This document shows positions 11,429 through 21,365 of a stretch of 64,000 bases of DNA, piece by piece (the stretch's first letter is position 1; every line of letters starts with the position of its first letter). The stretch is from Pyruvatibacter sp. HU-CL02332. GTDB lineage: Bacteria > Pseudomonadota > Alphaproteobacteria > CGMCC-115125. Made by a program: the position numbers and the translations under genes. The notes under the pieces were generated by a model, which searched no databases, was not told the origin of the DNA, and saw nothing but the letters and a program-made list of their open reading frames with translations. The stretch spans positions 1,279,501 to 1,343,500 of the forward strand of contig NZ_BAABWK010000001.1 in the NCBI RefSeq assembly GCF_040362765.1, read 5' to 3'.

Positions 11429-13258
11429 TTAATAGACGCGCGCCTTGGGCGCGATATATTCAATGTCGTTGCTCATGGTGAAGCTGTGCACGGGGCGGAA
11501 ATCGATGGACACGTTGCCCTTGTCATCGACCCACGCCAGCGTGTGCTTCATCCACTCGTCATCGTTGCGATCCGGATAGTCTTCGCGGGCATGCCCACCA
11601 CGGCTTTCCAGACGGTTCGCAGCAGACCTCATGGTGACGGCGGCCTGTGAAATCAGATTGTCGAACTCAAGTGTTTCGATCAGGTCCGAGTTCCAGATCA
11701 TCGAACGGTCCGTGACCTTGATGTCCGGCAAGCCCGAATAGATGTCGGCCATCTGCGTCACGCCTTCGTTCAGCGTTTCGCCGGTCCGGAACACTGCACA
11801 ATTCGTCTGCATGTTCTTCTGCATCTTGAGGCGAAGTTCGGCTGTCATGGTGCCGCCATCCGCATAGCGGAAGTGGTCCAGACGATCGAGAGAGGCCTGA
11901 CCTGCATCTGCAGGAAGTTCGCGCTGACGCTCACCCGGGGTGAGAATTTCAGCACAGCGCAGACCAGAAGCGCGACCAAACACAACAAGGTCAATCAGTG
12001 AGTTGGAGCCAAGACGGTTTGCACCGTGTACGGACACACATGCCGCTTCACCAATGGCCATGAGGCCCGGCACCACCGCATCAGGATCGCCATCCTTCGG
12101 CACCACGACTTCACCGTGATAGTTGGTGGGGATACCACCCATATTGTAGTGCACCGTCGGCAGAACCGGGATCGGTTCCTTGGTGACATCAACACCGGCA
12201 AAGATGCGCGCTGATTCAGAAATACCCGGCAGGCGTTCCGCCAGGATTTTCGGATCAAGGTGATCAAGATGCAGGAAGATATGATCTCCCTCATCGCCCA
12301 CACCGCGGCCTTCACGAATTTCCATGCTCATGGACCGGGACACCACGTCGCGGGATGCAAGGTCCTTGGCGGATGGCGCGTAGCGTTCCATGAAACGCTC
12401 GCCTTCGGAGTTGGTGAGATAGCCACCTTCGCCGCGCGAGCCTTCCGTAATCAGACAACCCGATCCGTAGATGCCAGTCGGGTGGAACTGCACGAACTCC
12501 ATATCCTGCAGCGGCAGGCCTGCGCGCAGAACCATCGCATTGCCGTCACCTGTGCAGGTGTGAGCGGAAGTGCAGGAGAAATAGGTCCGGCCATACCCGC
12601 CAGTGGCAAGGATCACCATGTTCGCTTGGAACCGGTGAATGGTGCCGTCATCCATGTTGAGAACCATGACACCGGCGCAACGGCCATCGACCATGATGAG
12701 ATCAAGCACGAAATACTCGATGAAGAATTCAGCGTTGTGACGGACAGCCTGGCCATAGAGCGTATGCAGAATGGCATGGCCCGTACGGTCAGCGGCCGCA
12801 CAGGTACGCTGGGCAATGCCTTCACCGTAATTGGTGGTCATGCCACCAAACGGACGCTGGTAGATCTTGCCTTCTTCAGTACGCGAGAACGGCACACCAA
12901 AGTGCTCAAGCTCATACACAGCTTCAGGCGCATTGCGGCACAGATACTCAATCGCGTCCTGGTCACCCAACCAGTCCGACCCCTTGACGGTGTCGTACAT
13001 GTGCCAGCGCCAGTCATCATCGCCCATGTTGCCAAGGGAGGCTGAGATGCCGCCCTGCGCTGCGACTGTGTGCGAGCGCGTTGGAAACACCTTGGAGATG
13101 CAGGCAGTCCGAAGACCCGCTTCCGCACAGCCAAGGGTGGCACGAAGGCCCGAGCCCCCGGCACCGACGACCACAACGTCAAATGTGTGGTCAGTGATCT
13201 CATAGGCAGGCCCGGCCTTGCCGTTGCCCGCACCGTTTGTTGACCCGTTCGTGCTCAT
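11429..13258 (-). CDS. sdhA: Succinate dehydrogenase flavoprotein subunit
   Basis: Oxidises succinate to fumarate with covalently bound FAD, on the cytoplasmic face of the membrane. The 609-residue protein shows the FAD-binding GAGGSGLRA loop, the SHTVAAQGG segment containing the flavin-linking histidine, [15 protein letters not shown], and the [11 protein letters not shown] active-site region. Full length for the family (about 600). Downstream sdhB follows after 21 bases, upstream sdhD ends 28 bases before. Confidence 0.98.
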   Translation of the reverse strand: MSTNGSTNGAGNGKAGPAYEITDHTFDVVVVGAGGSGLRATLGCAEAGLRTACISKVFPTRSHTVAAQGGISASLGNMGDDDWRWHMYDTVKGSDWLGDQDAIEYLCRNAPEAVYELEHFGVPFSRTEEGKIYQRPFGGMTTNYGEGIAQRTCAAADRTGHAILHTLYGQAVRHNAEFFIEYFVLDLIMVDGRCAGVMVLNMDDGTIHRFQANMVILATGGYGRTYFSCTSAHTCTGDGNAMVLRAGLPLQDMEFVQFHPTGIYGSGCLITEGSRGEGGYLTNSEGERFMERYAPSAKDLASRDVVSRSMSMEIREGRGVGDEGDHIFLHLDHLDPKILAERLPGISESARIFAGVDVTKEPIPVLPTVHYNMGGIPTNYHGEVVVPKDGDPDAVVPGLMAIGEAACVSVHGANRLGSNSLIDLVVFGRASGLRCAEILTPGERQRELPADAGQASLDRLDHFRYADGGTMTAELRLKMQKNMQTNCAVFRTGETLNEGVTQMADIYSGLPDIKVTDRSMIWNSDLIETLEFDNLISQAAVTMRSAANRLESRGGHAREDYPDRNDDEWMKHTLAWVDDKGNVSIDFRPVHSFTMSNDIEYIAPKARVY

Positions 13259-13286
13259 ACAGATTTCCTTTTTCGAGCCTTGGCCC

Positions 13287-13670
13287 TTACGCGCCCAAAG
13301 CCAGTTTCAGAACCGAGAAACCGGCAACGGCAGCGACAACAATCGCGAAAAATGTGCTGGCCAGAAGTGCCAGAACTTTGCGGACCTCAGTGTGCACGTA
13401 GTCTTCAATGACCACCTGCATTCCAAGACGCATATGATAGGTGCCCGTGAAGATCAGCAGCAGGAAGCCAACTGCAATCAGCGGGTTGCCCATGAAGGAC
13501 TTAAAGCTTTCATGGTCGGCGCCAAGCTGGGAAATGATGGCTGCAACCAGCGCAATGCCAAGCGGCACCATGGCAATGGCCGTCACGCGCTGCGCGATGA
13601 AGTGGCCGGTGCCCTCTTTGGCAGACCCAAGACCGCGAACTTTGGCGCGGGGTGTACGAAGATCGCTCAT
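13287..13670 (-). CDS. sdhD: Succinate dehydrogenase membrane anchor subunit
   Basis: A 127-residue protein with three hydrophobic helices. The helix segment [18 protein letters not shown] is typical of SdhD and holds the quinone/heme-side residues. It anchors SdhAB and helps form the ubiquinone site. The ATG at 13670 overlaps the sdhC stop as TAATG, so translation is probably coupled. In-frame codons further upstream lie inside sdhC. Confidence 0.93.
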   Translation of the reverse strand: MSDLRTPRAKVRGLGSAKEGTGHFIAQRVTAIAMVPLGIALVAAIISQLGADHESFKSFMGNPLIAVGFLLLIFTGTYHMRLGMQVVIEDYVHTEVRKVLALLASTFFAIVVAAVAGFSVLKLALGA

Positions 13671-14086
13671 TACATCGCTCCCATCATGCGGAAGGTGGCA
13701 AACCAGATCACCAGCGTGAGGGACACAGACAGGATCAGTGTGCCCCAAGCCATCAGATCAACCATGCCAAGGGCAAAACCGCGTCCCGTGTCCCAGATGA
13801 AGTGACGAAGGCCGCCCAGCATGTGGTGGATCAGCGCCCAGGTGTACCCAAAGAGCACAAGGCGTCCGATGGTGCTGTCTGCCAGCGCCATGAAGCTGGC
13901 ATAGGCATCAGGGCCGATAGCGGCTGCTGCCAGCCACCAAGCCAGCAGGACGGTGCCAAAAAACAATGCCACGCCGGTCATCCGGTGCACGATGGACATC
14001 ACCATCGACATCAGCGGCGTATAAATCTGCAGATGCGGCGACATCGGCCGCTCTCTCAGCGCCGGCTCCACCTGTGTGTCTGCCAT
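13670..14086 (-). CDS. sdhC: Succinate dehydrogenase cytochrome b556 subunit
   Basis: A 138-residue membrane subunit with three transmembrane helices. MSPHLQIY and SIVHRMTGVAL are the family signature near the quinone site, and HHMLGGLRHFIWD contains the heme b histidine. First gene of the complex II operon; the 287 bases before it hold the promoter region shared with the divergent secreted-protein gene. Confidence 0.95.
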   Translation of the reverse strand: MADTQVEPALRERPMSPHLQIYTPLMSMVMSIVHRMTGVALFFGTVLLAWWLAAAAIGPDAYASFMALADSTIGRLVLFGYTWALIHHMLGGLRHFIWDTGRGFALGMVDLMAWGTLILSVSLTLVIWFATFRMMGAM

Positions 14087-14373
14087 TTGCGAATGCCTCT
14101 CAAAAACCTTGGAAACCTGAGGGAAAACCCCTTTGGAGGGTTACTTATCGCGGCACCGCGCGTGTGGCAAACCGTGCAGCGGGGATTTGGCGATCAAAAT
14201 CCCAGTCTGAAAAGAGATCTATCCCACCCACACCACTGGACCAGCCCACATGAGCCCTATGCGGCGAGACGCCGCGACACTCGTTTGACGTTGCGGCAAG
14301 GCCATCATTTTTCCGACATGAAGCGTCACCACACTGGCTTCTCGGAGTACTTCACAGGAAATGGTCAAATCAG

Positions 14374-14841
14374 ATGGTCTTCAAATCCGGCAAAATATCC
14401 TTGTTCGCTCTGGGTTTTGTTCTCGCGGGCTCAAGCGCCGCCAGCGCCCAGGAGCCTGCCCGAAACATTACCGTCGACCCTTCTCTCACCACCCTCTCCG
14501 TGCCTCATCTACAGGCCTGCCAGCAGGGGTTTGAGGCGATATTCGGGATACCGGACGGCATGGATCCAGACGAGAGCCTGATCATCCGGGGGGCCCGGCA
14601 GAGCTATTTCCAGGATCAGCGCTTTGGTGATCAGTTCAAGAGCACCCTCGAAATTGCCATGCCCTATGAACGCGTTCTGCCTCCCGGCCCACCGGACGGC
14701 GCAGTGATTCCCGGACGGATCACCTGCAGTTTTGTGGAACGTGAGGACAACTCCTTTGCGACAACGCCTGATGTTGTGGCCATCGAGGAAGAAGGGGTCA
14801 CCCGGACCCTCAGCAACCAGGAACGCCGCCTTTTTCAGTAA
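14374..14841 (+). CDS. Secreted protein of unknown function
   Basis: A 155-residue protein with a clear signal peptide (hydrophobic core LFALGFVLAGSSAAS, likely cut after ASA around residue 25). The mature part has two cysteines (LQACQQG and RITCSF) that could form one periplasmic disulfide. No family recognised. It is divergent from sdhC and is followed by a gap of nearly 200 bases to the next gene, so it is probably a single-gene unit. Confidence 0.65.
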   Translation: MVFKSGKISLFALGFVLAGSSAASAQEPARNITVDPSLTTLSVPHLQACQQGFEAIFGIPDGMDPDESLIIRGARQSYFQDQRFGDQFKSTLEIAMPYERVLPPGPPDGAVIPGRITCSFVEREDNSFATTPDVVAIEEEGVTRTLSNQERRLFQ

Positions 14842-15034
14842 GTTGGCGCAGCAGAGCTGCCAAATCCTGTCCGCAATGCCATTTGCGAAAACCGCGCGAC
14901 AGCCCAAGCGACGCAGCGACTGACTGACACTTGTGTAAGTACGCAAATCGCGTTGCATCCCGCACCGATTGTACCGACGCGCCCACATGCTGACCTTGAC
15001 CTCACATTTTATGAAGTGCGGGGACAAACGAAGC

Positions 15035-15484
15035 ATGACCATTCAACCACTCGACACCGCCGCGCTGTCCAAAGAACTCCACCGCGTCGCCACCACAGTT
15101 CTTGGCCAGCCATTCACCAAGCTGGTCGGCGCCCGGATGTCGGCCATCGGTGAAGGACATCTTGAGCTCTATGTGGACAACCGCGAAGAGCTGAGTCAGC
15201 AAAACGGGTTCATCCACGGTGGCGTCATCGGCTACCTCGCGGATAACGCAAGCGCAGCCGTCGCCGGCACCATGCGGCCCGAAGGCGCGCTGGGGGCCGT
15301 CACCGCTGAATACAAGATCAACATCCTGCGCCCTTCAGTCGGCGAGCGCGCCATCGTGCGCGCCAATGTCATCCGCCGCGGCAAAACGCAGGCGGTCACC
15401 GAAGCCAAAGTGTCATGCATCAACGACGGTGAAGAAAAACTCGTCGCCGTTGCGCTCGCCACCATCAGCTACATGTACCCGTGA
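15035..15484 (+). CDS. PaaI-family hotdog thioesterase
   Basis: A 149-residue hotdog protein with the family core FIHGGVIGYLADNAS, where the His-Gly-Gly turn and following acidic residue are the catalytic region of PaaI/YbgC-type acyl-CoA thioesterases. It would hydrolyse an acyl-CoA or aryl-CoA thioester. The ATG at 15035 gives the usual family length; the frame extends upstream through less likely starts. A crotonase gene follows 12 bases later, so the pair probably forms an operon acting on related CoA esters. Confidence 0.85.
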   Translation: MTIQPLDTAALSKELHRVATTVLGQPFTKLVGARMSAIGEGHLELYVDNREELSQQNGFIHGGVIGYLADNASAAVAGTMRPEGALGAVTAEYKINILRPSVGERAIVRANVIRRGKTQAVTEAKVSCINDGEEKLVAVALATISYMYP

Positions 15485-15496
15485 AGGAAGCAGACC

Positions 15497-16222
15497 ATGA
15501 CACACAGCCCCCGCATAACCAGCGACACGACGGACGGCGTTACCTCCATCACCATGGACGACGGCAAGGTCAATGTCATGTCCCCCGCCATGCTTGGCGA
15601 TCTGCACACCGCTTTCAGGAAAGCAGAAGCCGACAAGGAAACAAAGGTCATCCTGCTGACCAGCACAGCGAAAGTGTTTTCCGCGGGCTTTGACATGGGG
15701 GTGTTTGCCGCAGGCGCCGACGCCTCATTGGAAATGCTTGTGCTCGGTGCCGAGCTGGCAGAGCGGATTCTCAAATGTTCAAAGCCCGTGGTCACCGCAT
15801 GCAGTGGCCACGCCTATCCCATGGGTGCCTTCTTGATGATGTGCGCGGATGTGAGACTAGGTGCCGACAGCGACTACCGCATCGGCATGAATGAAGTTGC
15901 CATCGGCCTGACACTGCCAGCCTTCGCGATCGAGATCGCCCGCCAACGCCTGACCCCCGCCTACTTCAACAGATGTCTCATGACCGGCGAAATGCTGGGG
16001 CCATCAGAAGCAGCCCTTGCCGGTTTCATTGACAAGGTCGTGCCCGCCGACACGCTAGAGGCCCAGGCCCGCTATACGGCCCACAGCCTGGCGCAAATTG
16101 ATCTCAAGGCACACGCAGGCAGCAAGAAGAAAGCGCGCGACACAGCCGTCAAAGCACTGCGATGCGCGATAGAAAGCGAACTGACACCGGACAATCTTGC
16201 AGCCTCGCTGGGCGCCGCCTAG
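15497..16222 (+). CDS. Crotonase/enoyl-CoA hydratase family protein
   Basis: A 241-residue crotonase-fold protein. The first oxyanion segment is VFSAGFDMGVF, the second is CSGHAYPMGAFLMMCADVRLG. The family's catalytic glutamate region reads GMNEVAIGLTLPAFA, keeping one glutamate. The C-terminus is lysine-rich and short. Likely an acyl-CoA hydratase or isomerase partnered with the upstream thioesterase. Its stop overlaps the stop of the convergent mch gene by four bases (CTAG). Confidence 0.85.
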   Translation: MTHSPRITSDTTDGVTSITMDDGKVNVMSPAMLGDLHTAFRKAEADKETKVILLTSTAKVFSAGFDMGVFAAGADASLEMLVLGAELAERILKCSKPVVTACSGHAYPMGAFLMMCADVRLGADSDYRIGMNEVAIGLTLPAFAIEIARQRLTPAYFNRCLMTGEMLGPSEAALAGFIDKVVPADTLEAQARYTAHSLAQIDLKAHAGSKKKARDTAVKALRCAIESELTPDNLAASLGAA

Positions 16223-17262
16223 CGCGGCATCGCCACCCACATATCAAGATCCAGAATAACACCGTCCGCATGGTCCGGCTGCGGGAAGTCGGCACACGGA
16301 AGATCCTTTGTCGCGATCATGCGCAGGCGCAAAAGGCCCGCATCATCGCGCCCTGCGATCTCTGCCTTGGCCAGCACTTCGCTCCAGGCAAAGACGGTAT
16401 CGCCTGAGAAGAGCGGTGCCACATGCCGCCCGCCATTGAGCGCCACTACCTTGACAGCATTGGCCAGTCCGTTGAACGACAGCGACCGCGCCAGACTAAT
16501 GACATGGCCGCCATAGATCAGTCGCTTGCCAAATCGACCTTTGCTTTCCGCAAACTGATTGAAGTGCACACGAGCCGTGTTCTGGTACAGCCGCGTCGCA
16601 AGCTGATGCTCTGCTTCTTCAACCGTCATGCCGTCCATGTGGTCGATCTTCTCGCCGACCTCATAGTCACCCCAGCGATGCGCCTCACCACTCAGGCCGA
16701 AATCAAAGTTCAGGAAGTCAGGCACTGACCGCGACGCGATGCTCTCCGGTGCCACATGGTCCGCCAGTGCTGGCGGCGGCGCGGCAGCAATCACTGATGC
16801 TTCATCGCGCTTGCGCACCATCACCCAGCGCGCATAGGACAGGACTTCCTGATTGTTCTGATTGAGCCCCCGCGTCCGGACATAGACGACACCTGTCTTG
16901 CCGTTGGAGTTCTCCTTGATGCCAATCACTTCAGAGACAGCGCGCAGCGTATCGCCCGCATAGACGGGAACACCAAAGCGCCCGTCGGCATACCCCAGAT
17001 TGGCTACAGCATTGAGTGAGATGTCCGGCACGGTCTTGCCAAAGACGATATGGAATACCAGCCAGTCATCCAGCGGCGCCTGATGCAGCCCACATGATTG
17101 CGCGAAGATTTCTGAGGATTGAAGCGCAAAGCGCGTACCGTACAGTGCCGTGTACAGCGCAACATCACCCGCCGTCACCGTGCGTGGCGTTGCATGGTCA
17201 AGAACCTGCCCGGCAGAAAAGTCTTCAAGATAATTGCCGCCACTGGATTTGGACACGCTCAT
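16219..17262 (-). CDS. mch: Mesaconyl-CoA hydratase (MaoC family)
   Basis: The 347-residue protein matches the double-hotdog mesaconyl-CoA hydratase I know from Rhodobacter: NYLEDFSAGQ near the start, HATPRTVTAGDVALYTALYG, the FHIVFGKTVPDISLNAVANLGYADGRF-type block, and LATRLYQNTARVHFNQ and IYGGHVISLARSLSFNGLAN in the second half. It interconverts mesaconyl-CoA and beta-methylmalyl-CoA, a step of the ethylmalonyl-CoA pathway for acetyl-CoA assimilation. It overlaps the upstream CoA-ester lyase gene by ATGA, which supports a shared pathway. No crotonyl-CoA carboxylase/reductase is in this window. Confidence 0.9.
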   Translation of the reverse strand: MSVSKSSGGNYLEDFSAGQVLDHATPRTVTAGDVALYTALYGTRFALQSSEIFAQSCGLHQAPLDDWLVFHIVFGKTVPDISLNAVANLGYADGRFGVPVYAGDTLRAVSEVIGIKENSNGKTGVVYVRTRGLNQNNQEVLSYARWVMVRKRDEASVIAAAPPPALADHVAPESIASRSVPDFLNFDFGLSGEAHRWGDYEVGEKIDHMDGMTVEEAEHQLATRLYQNTARVHFNQFAESKGRFGKRLIYGGHVISLARSLSFNGLANAVKVVALNGGRHVAPLFSGDTVFAWSEVLAKAEIAGRDDAGLLRLRMIATKDLPCADFPQPDHADGVILDLDMWVAMPR

Positions 17263-18128
17263 TTCGCCGCCTCCTTGGCCGCAATGGCATCTGCCACGGC
17301 CACCAGCCGCCGTGATTCTTCTGCATGCAGCAGTTCAACCATCTTGCCCCCGACCGTGATGACACCCTTGCCCCGCGCGTCCGGCGCGTCAAACGCTGCA
17401 ATGATGTCCCTTGCCTCCGCCACAGCGTCAGCCGATGGCGCAAACACGTCATTGCAGGGCGCAATCTGCGAGGGGTGGATCAATGTCTTGCCGTCAAAGC
17501 CAAAGTCGCGGCCCTGCACGCACTCTTCTGCGAAGCCGGTTTCATTCTTGATGTCATTGTAGACGCCATCAATCGCGATGCAGGCCGCATCGCGCGCTGC
17601 CAGCAATGACATCTGCAACGCCGTAAGCAACGGCGCACGCCCCGGCACCCGAGCGGCCTTCAGTTCTTTCACAAGATCGTTGGTGCCCATCACCAGAACG
17701 CACAGCAAGGGGTGCTGCGCAATCGCCTGCGCCGCAAACATCGCAGCCGGTGTTTCCATCATCGCCCAGATCGGTTCGTTCGTCAGAAGCCCAGCCGCTG
17801 CATCAATGTCACCGGGTCCGTTGACCTTGGGCACCAGAACACCGTCGGCCCCAATCCCGTTGACGGCGCGCAGGTCATCTGCACCCCACGGCGTATCCAA
17901 TCCGTTGACGCGCACAACAACCTCGCGTGCGCCATAGCCACCGGCCTTTACCGCCGCCACCACCTGCTCGCGGGCAAGTTCCTTTGCATCCGGCGACACC
18001 GCATCCTCAAGATCAAGGATCAGAGCATCCGCATCCAGCGTCCGCGCCTTTTCAAGCGCCCGAGCATTGGCACCGGGCATATACAAAACAGACCGACGGG
18101 GACGCCCGGCATCAAACTGAGGTAGCAT
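17259..18128 (-). CDS. CitE-like CoA-ester lyase / (3S)-malyl-CoA thioesterase-type protein
   Basis: A 289-residue TIM-barrel protein of the HpcH/HpaI-CitE family: RRSVLYMPGANARALEKA, the metal-binding LDLEDAV, VVRVNG, WAMMETPAAM, VMGTNDLVKE and GFDGKTLIHPSQI. The overall pattern resembles Rhodobacter Mcl2, a malyl-CoA thioesterase paralogue of the malyl-CoA/beta-methylmalyl-CoA lyase Mcl1, more than Mcl1 itself. Thus it either cleaves beta-methylmalyl-CoA or hydrolyses malyl-CoA. Four-base overlap with mch and co-orientation place it in the same pathway. Confidence 0.85.
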   Translation of the reverse strand: MLPQFDAGRPRRSVLYMPGANARALEKARTLDADALILDLEDAVSPDAKELAREQVVAAVKAGGYGAREVVVRVNGLDTPWGADDLRAVNGIGADGVLVPKVNGPGDIDAAAGLLTNEPIWAMMETPAAMFAAQAIAQHPLLCVLVMGTNDLVKELKAARVPGRAPLLTALQMSLLAARDAACIAIDGVYNDIKNETGFAEECVQGRDFGFDGKTLIHPSQIAPCNDVFAPSADAVAEARDIIAAFDAPDARGKGVITVGGKMVELLHAEESRRLVAVADAIAAKEAAK

Positions 18129-18246
18129 GGTTGTTCCATCTCATGGGGGAGAGTGCTGCGATATCGGCCCGCACCTTATGTCTCAACAGACCATCAAGCC
18201 AACACCCACCGGCTTAGAACAAACAGGATGACCAAGACAGGCCCAT

Positions 18247-19068
18247 ATGACGATCCTTGCCATTTCATCTCAGGTCGTTGCCGGGCATGTCGGCAATTCA
18301 GCAGCGCAGTTCGTGCTGGAGACGCTAGGTCACGAGGTTTGGGCCATACCCACCGTCCTGCTGTCGCATCATCCCGGCCACGGCACACCGGCTGGCCGCA
18401 GCACGCCGGCAACAGAGATCGAAGCACTCCTGGAAAATTTGTGGGCTGGCGGCTGGATGGATCAGGTCACCGCCGTCATGACCGGATATTTCACCAGCCA
18501 CGACCAGATTGACGCTGCGGCAAAGACCATCTCGCGTCTCAAACATGCGACGCCCGATCTGCCCGTGTTGATTGATCCCATACTTGGCGACAATGGCACG
18601 GTGTATGTCCACGAGAGCGTCCCGCCAGCCTTGCGCGATACGCTCATGCCCCTGGCCACCATTGCCACGCCCAACCTGTTCGAGCTGACCACCCTCACAG
18701 GCCTGCCCTGGCCCATGGATGACAAAGCCGGGATCGATGACGCAGCGCTCAGCCTGAAAACCGCAGAGGTGCTTGTCACGTCTGCCCCAGGCACATCACC
18801 TGAAACGATCGCGACCCTTGTCTATGCGCAGGACGAAGACATGACGTTCGAGACACAGCGCGCACCGTCACCTCCCAACGGGATTGGAGACGTCATGGCT
18901 GCAGCCTATCTGGCCATACGGCTTCGCGGAGCAGACCCCACACCAGCGGCTACAGCCGCATCACAAATTGTCAGCGAGTTGATCGAGACAGCAAGCCGTC
19001 AAGGTCTTGCGGAGTTGCCACTGGTAGGCGCGGGTCACGTCATCAGGAAGATTGCAGATAGCCTTTAG
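18247..19068 (+). CDS. pdxY: Pyridoxal kinase
   Basis: A 273-residue ribokinase-fold enzyme that phosphorylates pyridoxal with ATP in vitamin B6 salvage. It opens with AISSQVVAGHVGNSAA, the PdxY/PdxK signature, has DPILGDNGTVYV for magnesium/ATP contacts, TPNLFELTTLTG, and near the end PNGIGDVMAAAYLA. In that last motif the usual GTGD is GIGD; the catalytic Asp is kept. It is divergent from the CoA-ester lyase gene. Its stop overlaps the stop of the convergent amt-kinase gene by four bases. Confidence 0.92.
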   Translation: MTILAISSQVVAGHVGNSAAQFVLETLGHEVWAIPTVLLSHHPGHGTPAGRSTPATEIEALLENLWAGGWMDQVTAVMTGYFTSHDQIDAAAKTISRLKHATPDLPVLIDPILGDNGTVYVHESVPPALRDTLMPLATIATPNLFELTTLTGLPWPMDDKAGIDDAALSLKTAEVLVTSAPGTSPETIATLVYAQDEDMTFETQRAPSPPNGIGDVMAAAYLAIRLRGADPTPAATAASQIVSELIETASRQGLAELPLVGAGHVIRKIADSL

Positions 19069-21212
19069 GCAGCCGCTGTCTTGTTGACAACGATACGCTC
19101 AAGCGGGAAGCGGATCGTAATCGCCGTACCTCTGCCCGGTTCGCTATCCACCACCAGCGTCGCCTGATGACTGCGCGCCAGGGCTGCGGTCAACGGAAGA
19201 CCAAGGCCTGTGCCGTCAGCCTTGAAAACCGTTGCATCGGCCTGCAGCTGAGCGAAGGGCTCAAACGCCTTGGCAATGTCAGAGCGCGCGATACCTACCC
19301 CGGTATCGGCAACCTCAATGGCGATGCGTCCATCAGCTTCAAGACGCGCCCGCAGTGCAATGTCACCACCCTCTGGCGTGAACTTCACAGCGTTGGACAC
19401 GAGGTTAATCAACATTTGTTTCAGGGCACGCTCATCAGCCACGAGTGCTGGCAGGTCGGGTTCAATTTCAACAGCAAGGTTCAGCTGACCACTTTGCGCT
19501 CGCGTACGGATCATGCGCTCGCACGCCGTCATGACGTCGCGCACATTCAGCTCATCCTCGGCCAGGTCGTAGCTGTCTGCTTCAATCTTTGACAGATCAA
19601 GAATGTCATTGATGATCGACAGGAGGTGAGAGCCGGAGTCGTGAATGTCAGAGACATATTCCTTGTACTGCTCGTTGCCCAGCGGACCGAACAGCTCACC
19701 ATTGATGATCTCAGAAAAACCGATGATGGCATTGAGCGGCGTGCGAAGTTCGTGGCTCATATTTGCCAGAAATTGTGACTTGGCGGCATTGGCAATCTCC
19801 GCCTGATCGCGCGCTGTCCGCAGCTGGGCCGAGGTCTGTTCGCGCGCCGTCATCTCCCCGTGAACACGGTCCAGAACCTGATTGTACTGAGCAGCGATCT
19901 GCCCAGCTTCTGTGTAGGGCTCCACCGGCACACGCATGGAAAAGTCGCCCGTCTGCTTCTGGGTATCCATCGCATGTATCAAGTCATGAATGGCTGTGGA
20001 CGCCCCATGTTCAGACGCATTGAGACCCATATGTTCAGCTTCGGCGGTGACACGCAGCGGCATGAACCAATTGATAAGAGATAGCACCGCATAGCCGACG
20101 CCAAACGCGTAGATACCCGCGACGGTAACCCCAAGCGCCTGAACACCAAACTGCTCAAGACGTGTATAGCCTGTACCCCACAGCGACGCGTCACCAACCA
20201 GCGCCACCGCAAGTGTGCCCCAGATGCCCGCAGCCAGGTGAACCGGCACCGCCCCAACCGCATCATCAATGCGATAGCGCTGCAACAATGCCTTACATCC
20301 AAGAGCGACAACCGCCCCTATGCCGCCAATAAGGATCGATGCTCCAATCGTTGCCACATGAGCGGAAGCTGTGATCGCGACAAGTCCGGCAAGGACACCG
20401 TTCAAAGAGTCGACTGCGTTTGGCGCCCCGCGACTGTTCCAGGTCAATGCCATCGCAGTCACACCACCTGCCGCCGCTGCAATGAGCGTGTGCACCATGA
20501 TGTGAGGGACGGACACGTCCATCGCGAGTGTCGACCCGCCATTAAAACCGAACCAGCCGACCCACAGGAGAAACATGCCGAATACGGCAACAGGCGTGTT
20601 GTGAGACTCCGTGGCTGAGTTGCTTTCATCAAACTGGCCAAGACGAGGACCAATGATGATCACCGCGGCCAGAGCCACCCAGCCACCGATGCTGTGCACA
20701 ACCGTCGAACCGGCAAAGTCGATAAAGCCAAGTTCCTGCAGCCACCCCATCTGGGTATCAATGCCAAAGCCACCCCAGGCCCAATGCCCGAAAACTGGAT
20801 AAATGCACGCACTCAGAATGACAGCAGTCATCAGGTAACCGCGAAAACTCATGCGTTCTGCAACCGCGCCGGACACGATGGTCGTCGCCGTGCCACAGAA
20901 GGCCAGCTGAAAGAAGAAGAACGCCATCAACCAGGCGCTACCCGTGCCATCAAACGGACCGGTATCAAAGAAGAAGAACGATGTACCGAACACACCACCG
21001 GCGGTGGCACCAAACATGATGCCGAAGCCCACGGCCCAGAAGGCGAGGCTGGCAACGCAGAAATCAGCTACGTTTTTGACCGCAACATTGATGGAATTTT
21101 TGGCCCGGACAAGCCCCGTTTCGAGGCACGTAAATCCGGCTTGCATCAGCAGCACCAGGACGGTGCACACCAGCAGCCAGATTGTATTGTCCGTAATAGC
21201 GGGATCGCCCAT
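19065..21212 (-). CDS. Ammonium transporter (Amt) fused to a histidine kinase
   Basis: A 715-residue fusion. Residues 1-385 are a complete Amt/MEP/Rh channel with about eleven hydrophobic helices, the AERMSF segment and both pore histidines (His173 in VVHSIGG, His325 in PVHLAAG). Residues about 390-455 form a HAMP-like linker (TGDFSMRVPVEP, then GQIAAQYNQVLDRV) leading into a coiled coil. Residues 480-705 are a standard kinase: H-box SHELRTP (His487), N-box LINLVSNAVKF, G1 DTGVG, G2 GTGLGL. No receiver domain or response regulator is adjacent, and no glnK. Such fusions (Ks-Amt5 of Kuenenia) act as ammonium sensors. Residues needed for transport look intact, so transport, sensing or both are possible. 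Confidence 0.92.
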   Translation of the reverse strand: MGDPAITDNTIWLLVCTVLVLLMQAGFTCLETGLVRAKNSINVAVKNVADFCVASLAFWAVGFGIMFGATAGGVFGTSFFFFDTGPFDGTGSAWLMAFFFFQLAFCGTATTIVSGAVAERMSFRGYLMTAVILSACIYPVFGHWAWGGFGIDTQMGWLQELGFIDFAGSTVVHSIGGWVALAAVIIIGPRLGQFDESNSATESHNTPVAVFGMFLLWVGWFGFNGGSTLAMDVSVPHIMVHTLIAAAAGGVTAMALTWNSRGAPNAVDSLNGVLAGLVAITASAHVATIGASILIGGIGAVVALGCKALLQRYRIDDAVGAVPVHLAAGIWGTLAVALVGDASLWGTGYTRLEQFGVQALGVTVAGIYAFGVGYAVLSLINWFMPLRVTAEAEHMGLNASEHGASTAIHDLIHAMDTQKQTGDFSMRVPVEPYTEAGQIAAQYNQVLDRVHGEMTAREQTSAQLRTARDQAEIANAAKSQFLANMSHELRTPLNAIIGFSEIINGELFGPLGNEQYKEYVSDIHDSGSHLLSIINDILDLSKIEADSYDLAEDELNVRDVMTACERMIRTRAQSGQLNLAVEIEPDLPALVADERALKQMLINLVSNAVKFTPEGGDIALRARLEADGRIAIEVADTGVGIARSDIAKAFEPFAQLQADATVFKADGTGLGLPLTAALARSHQATLVVDSEPGRGTAITIRFPLERIVVNKTAAA

Positions 21213-21365
21213 ACCAAACTCATCGAGACGCAGGTTGAAACAAATACCTGCAGGCGAGTTTGGTGGAAGAAGGTTAAGATTGACGGAACGTCAGTAGCAA
21301 AAGTGTGACGGGTCCGGCCTATTTCCTTCGTCCGAACCCGTCATATGTTAACGATGCCTTACCGA

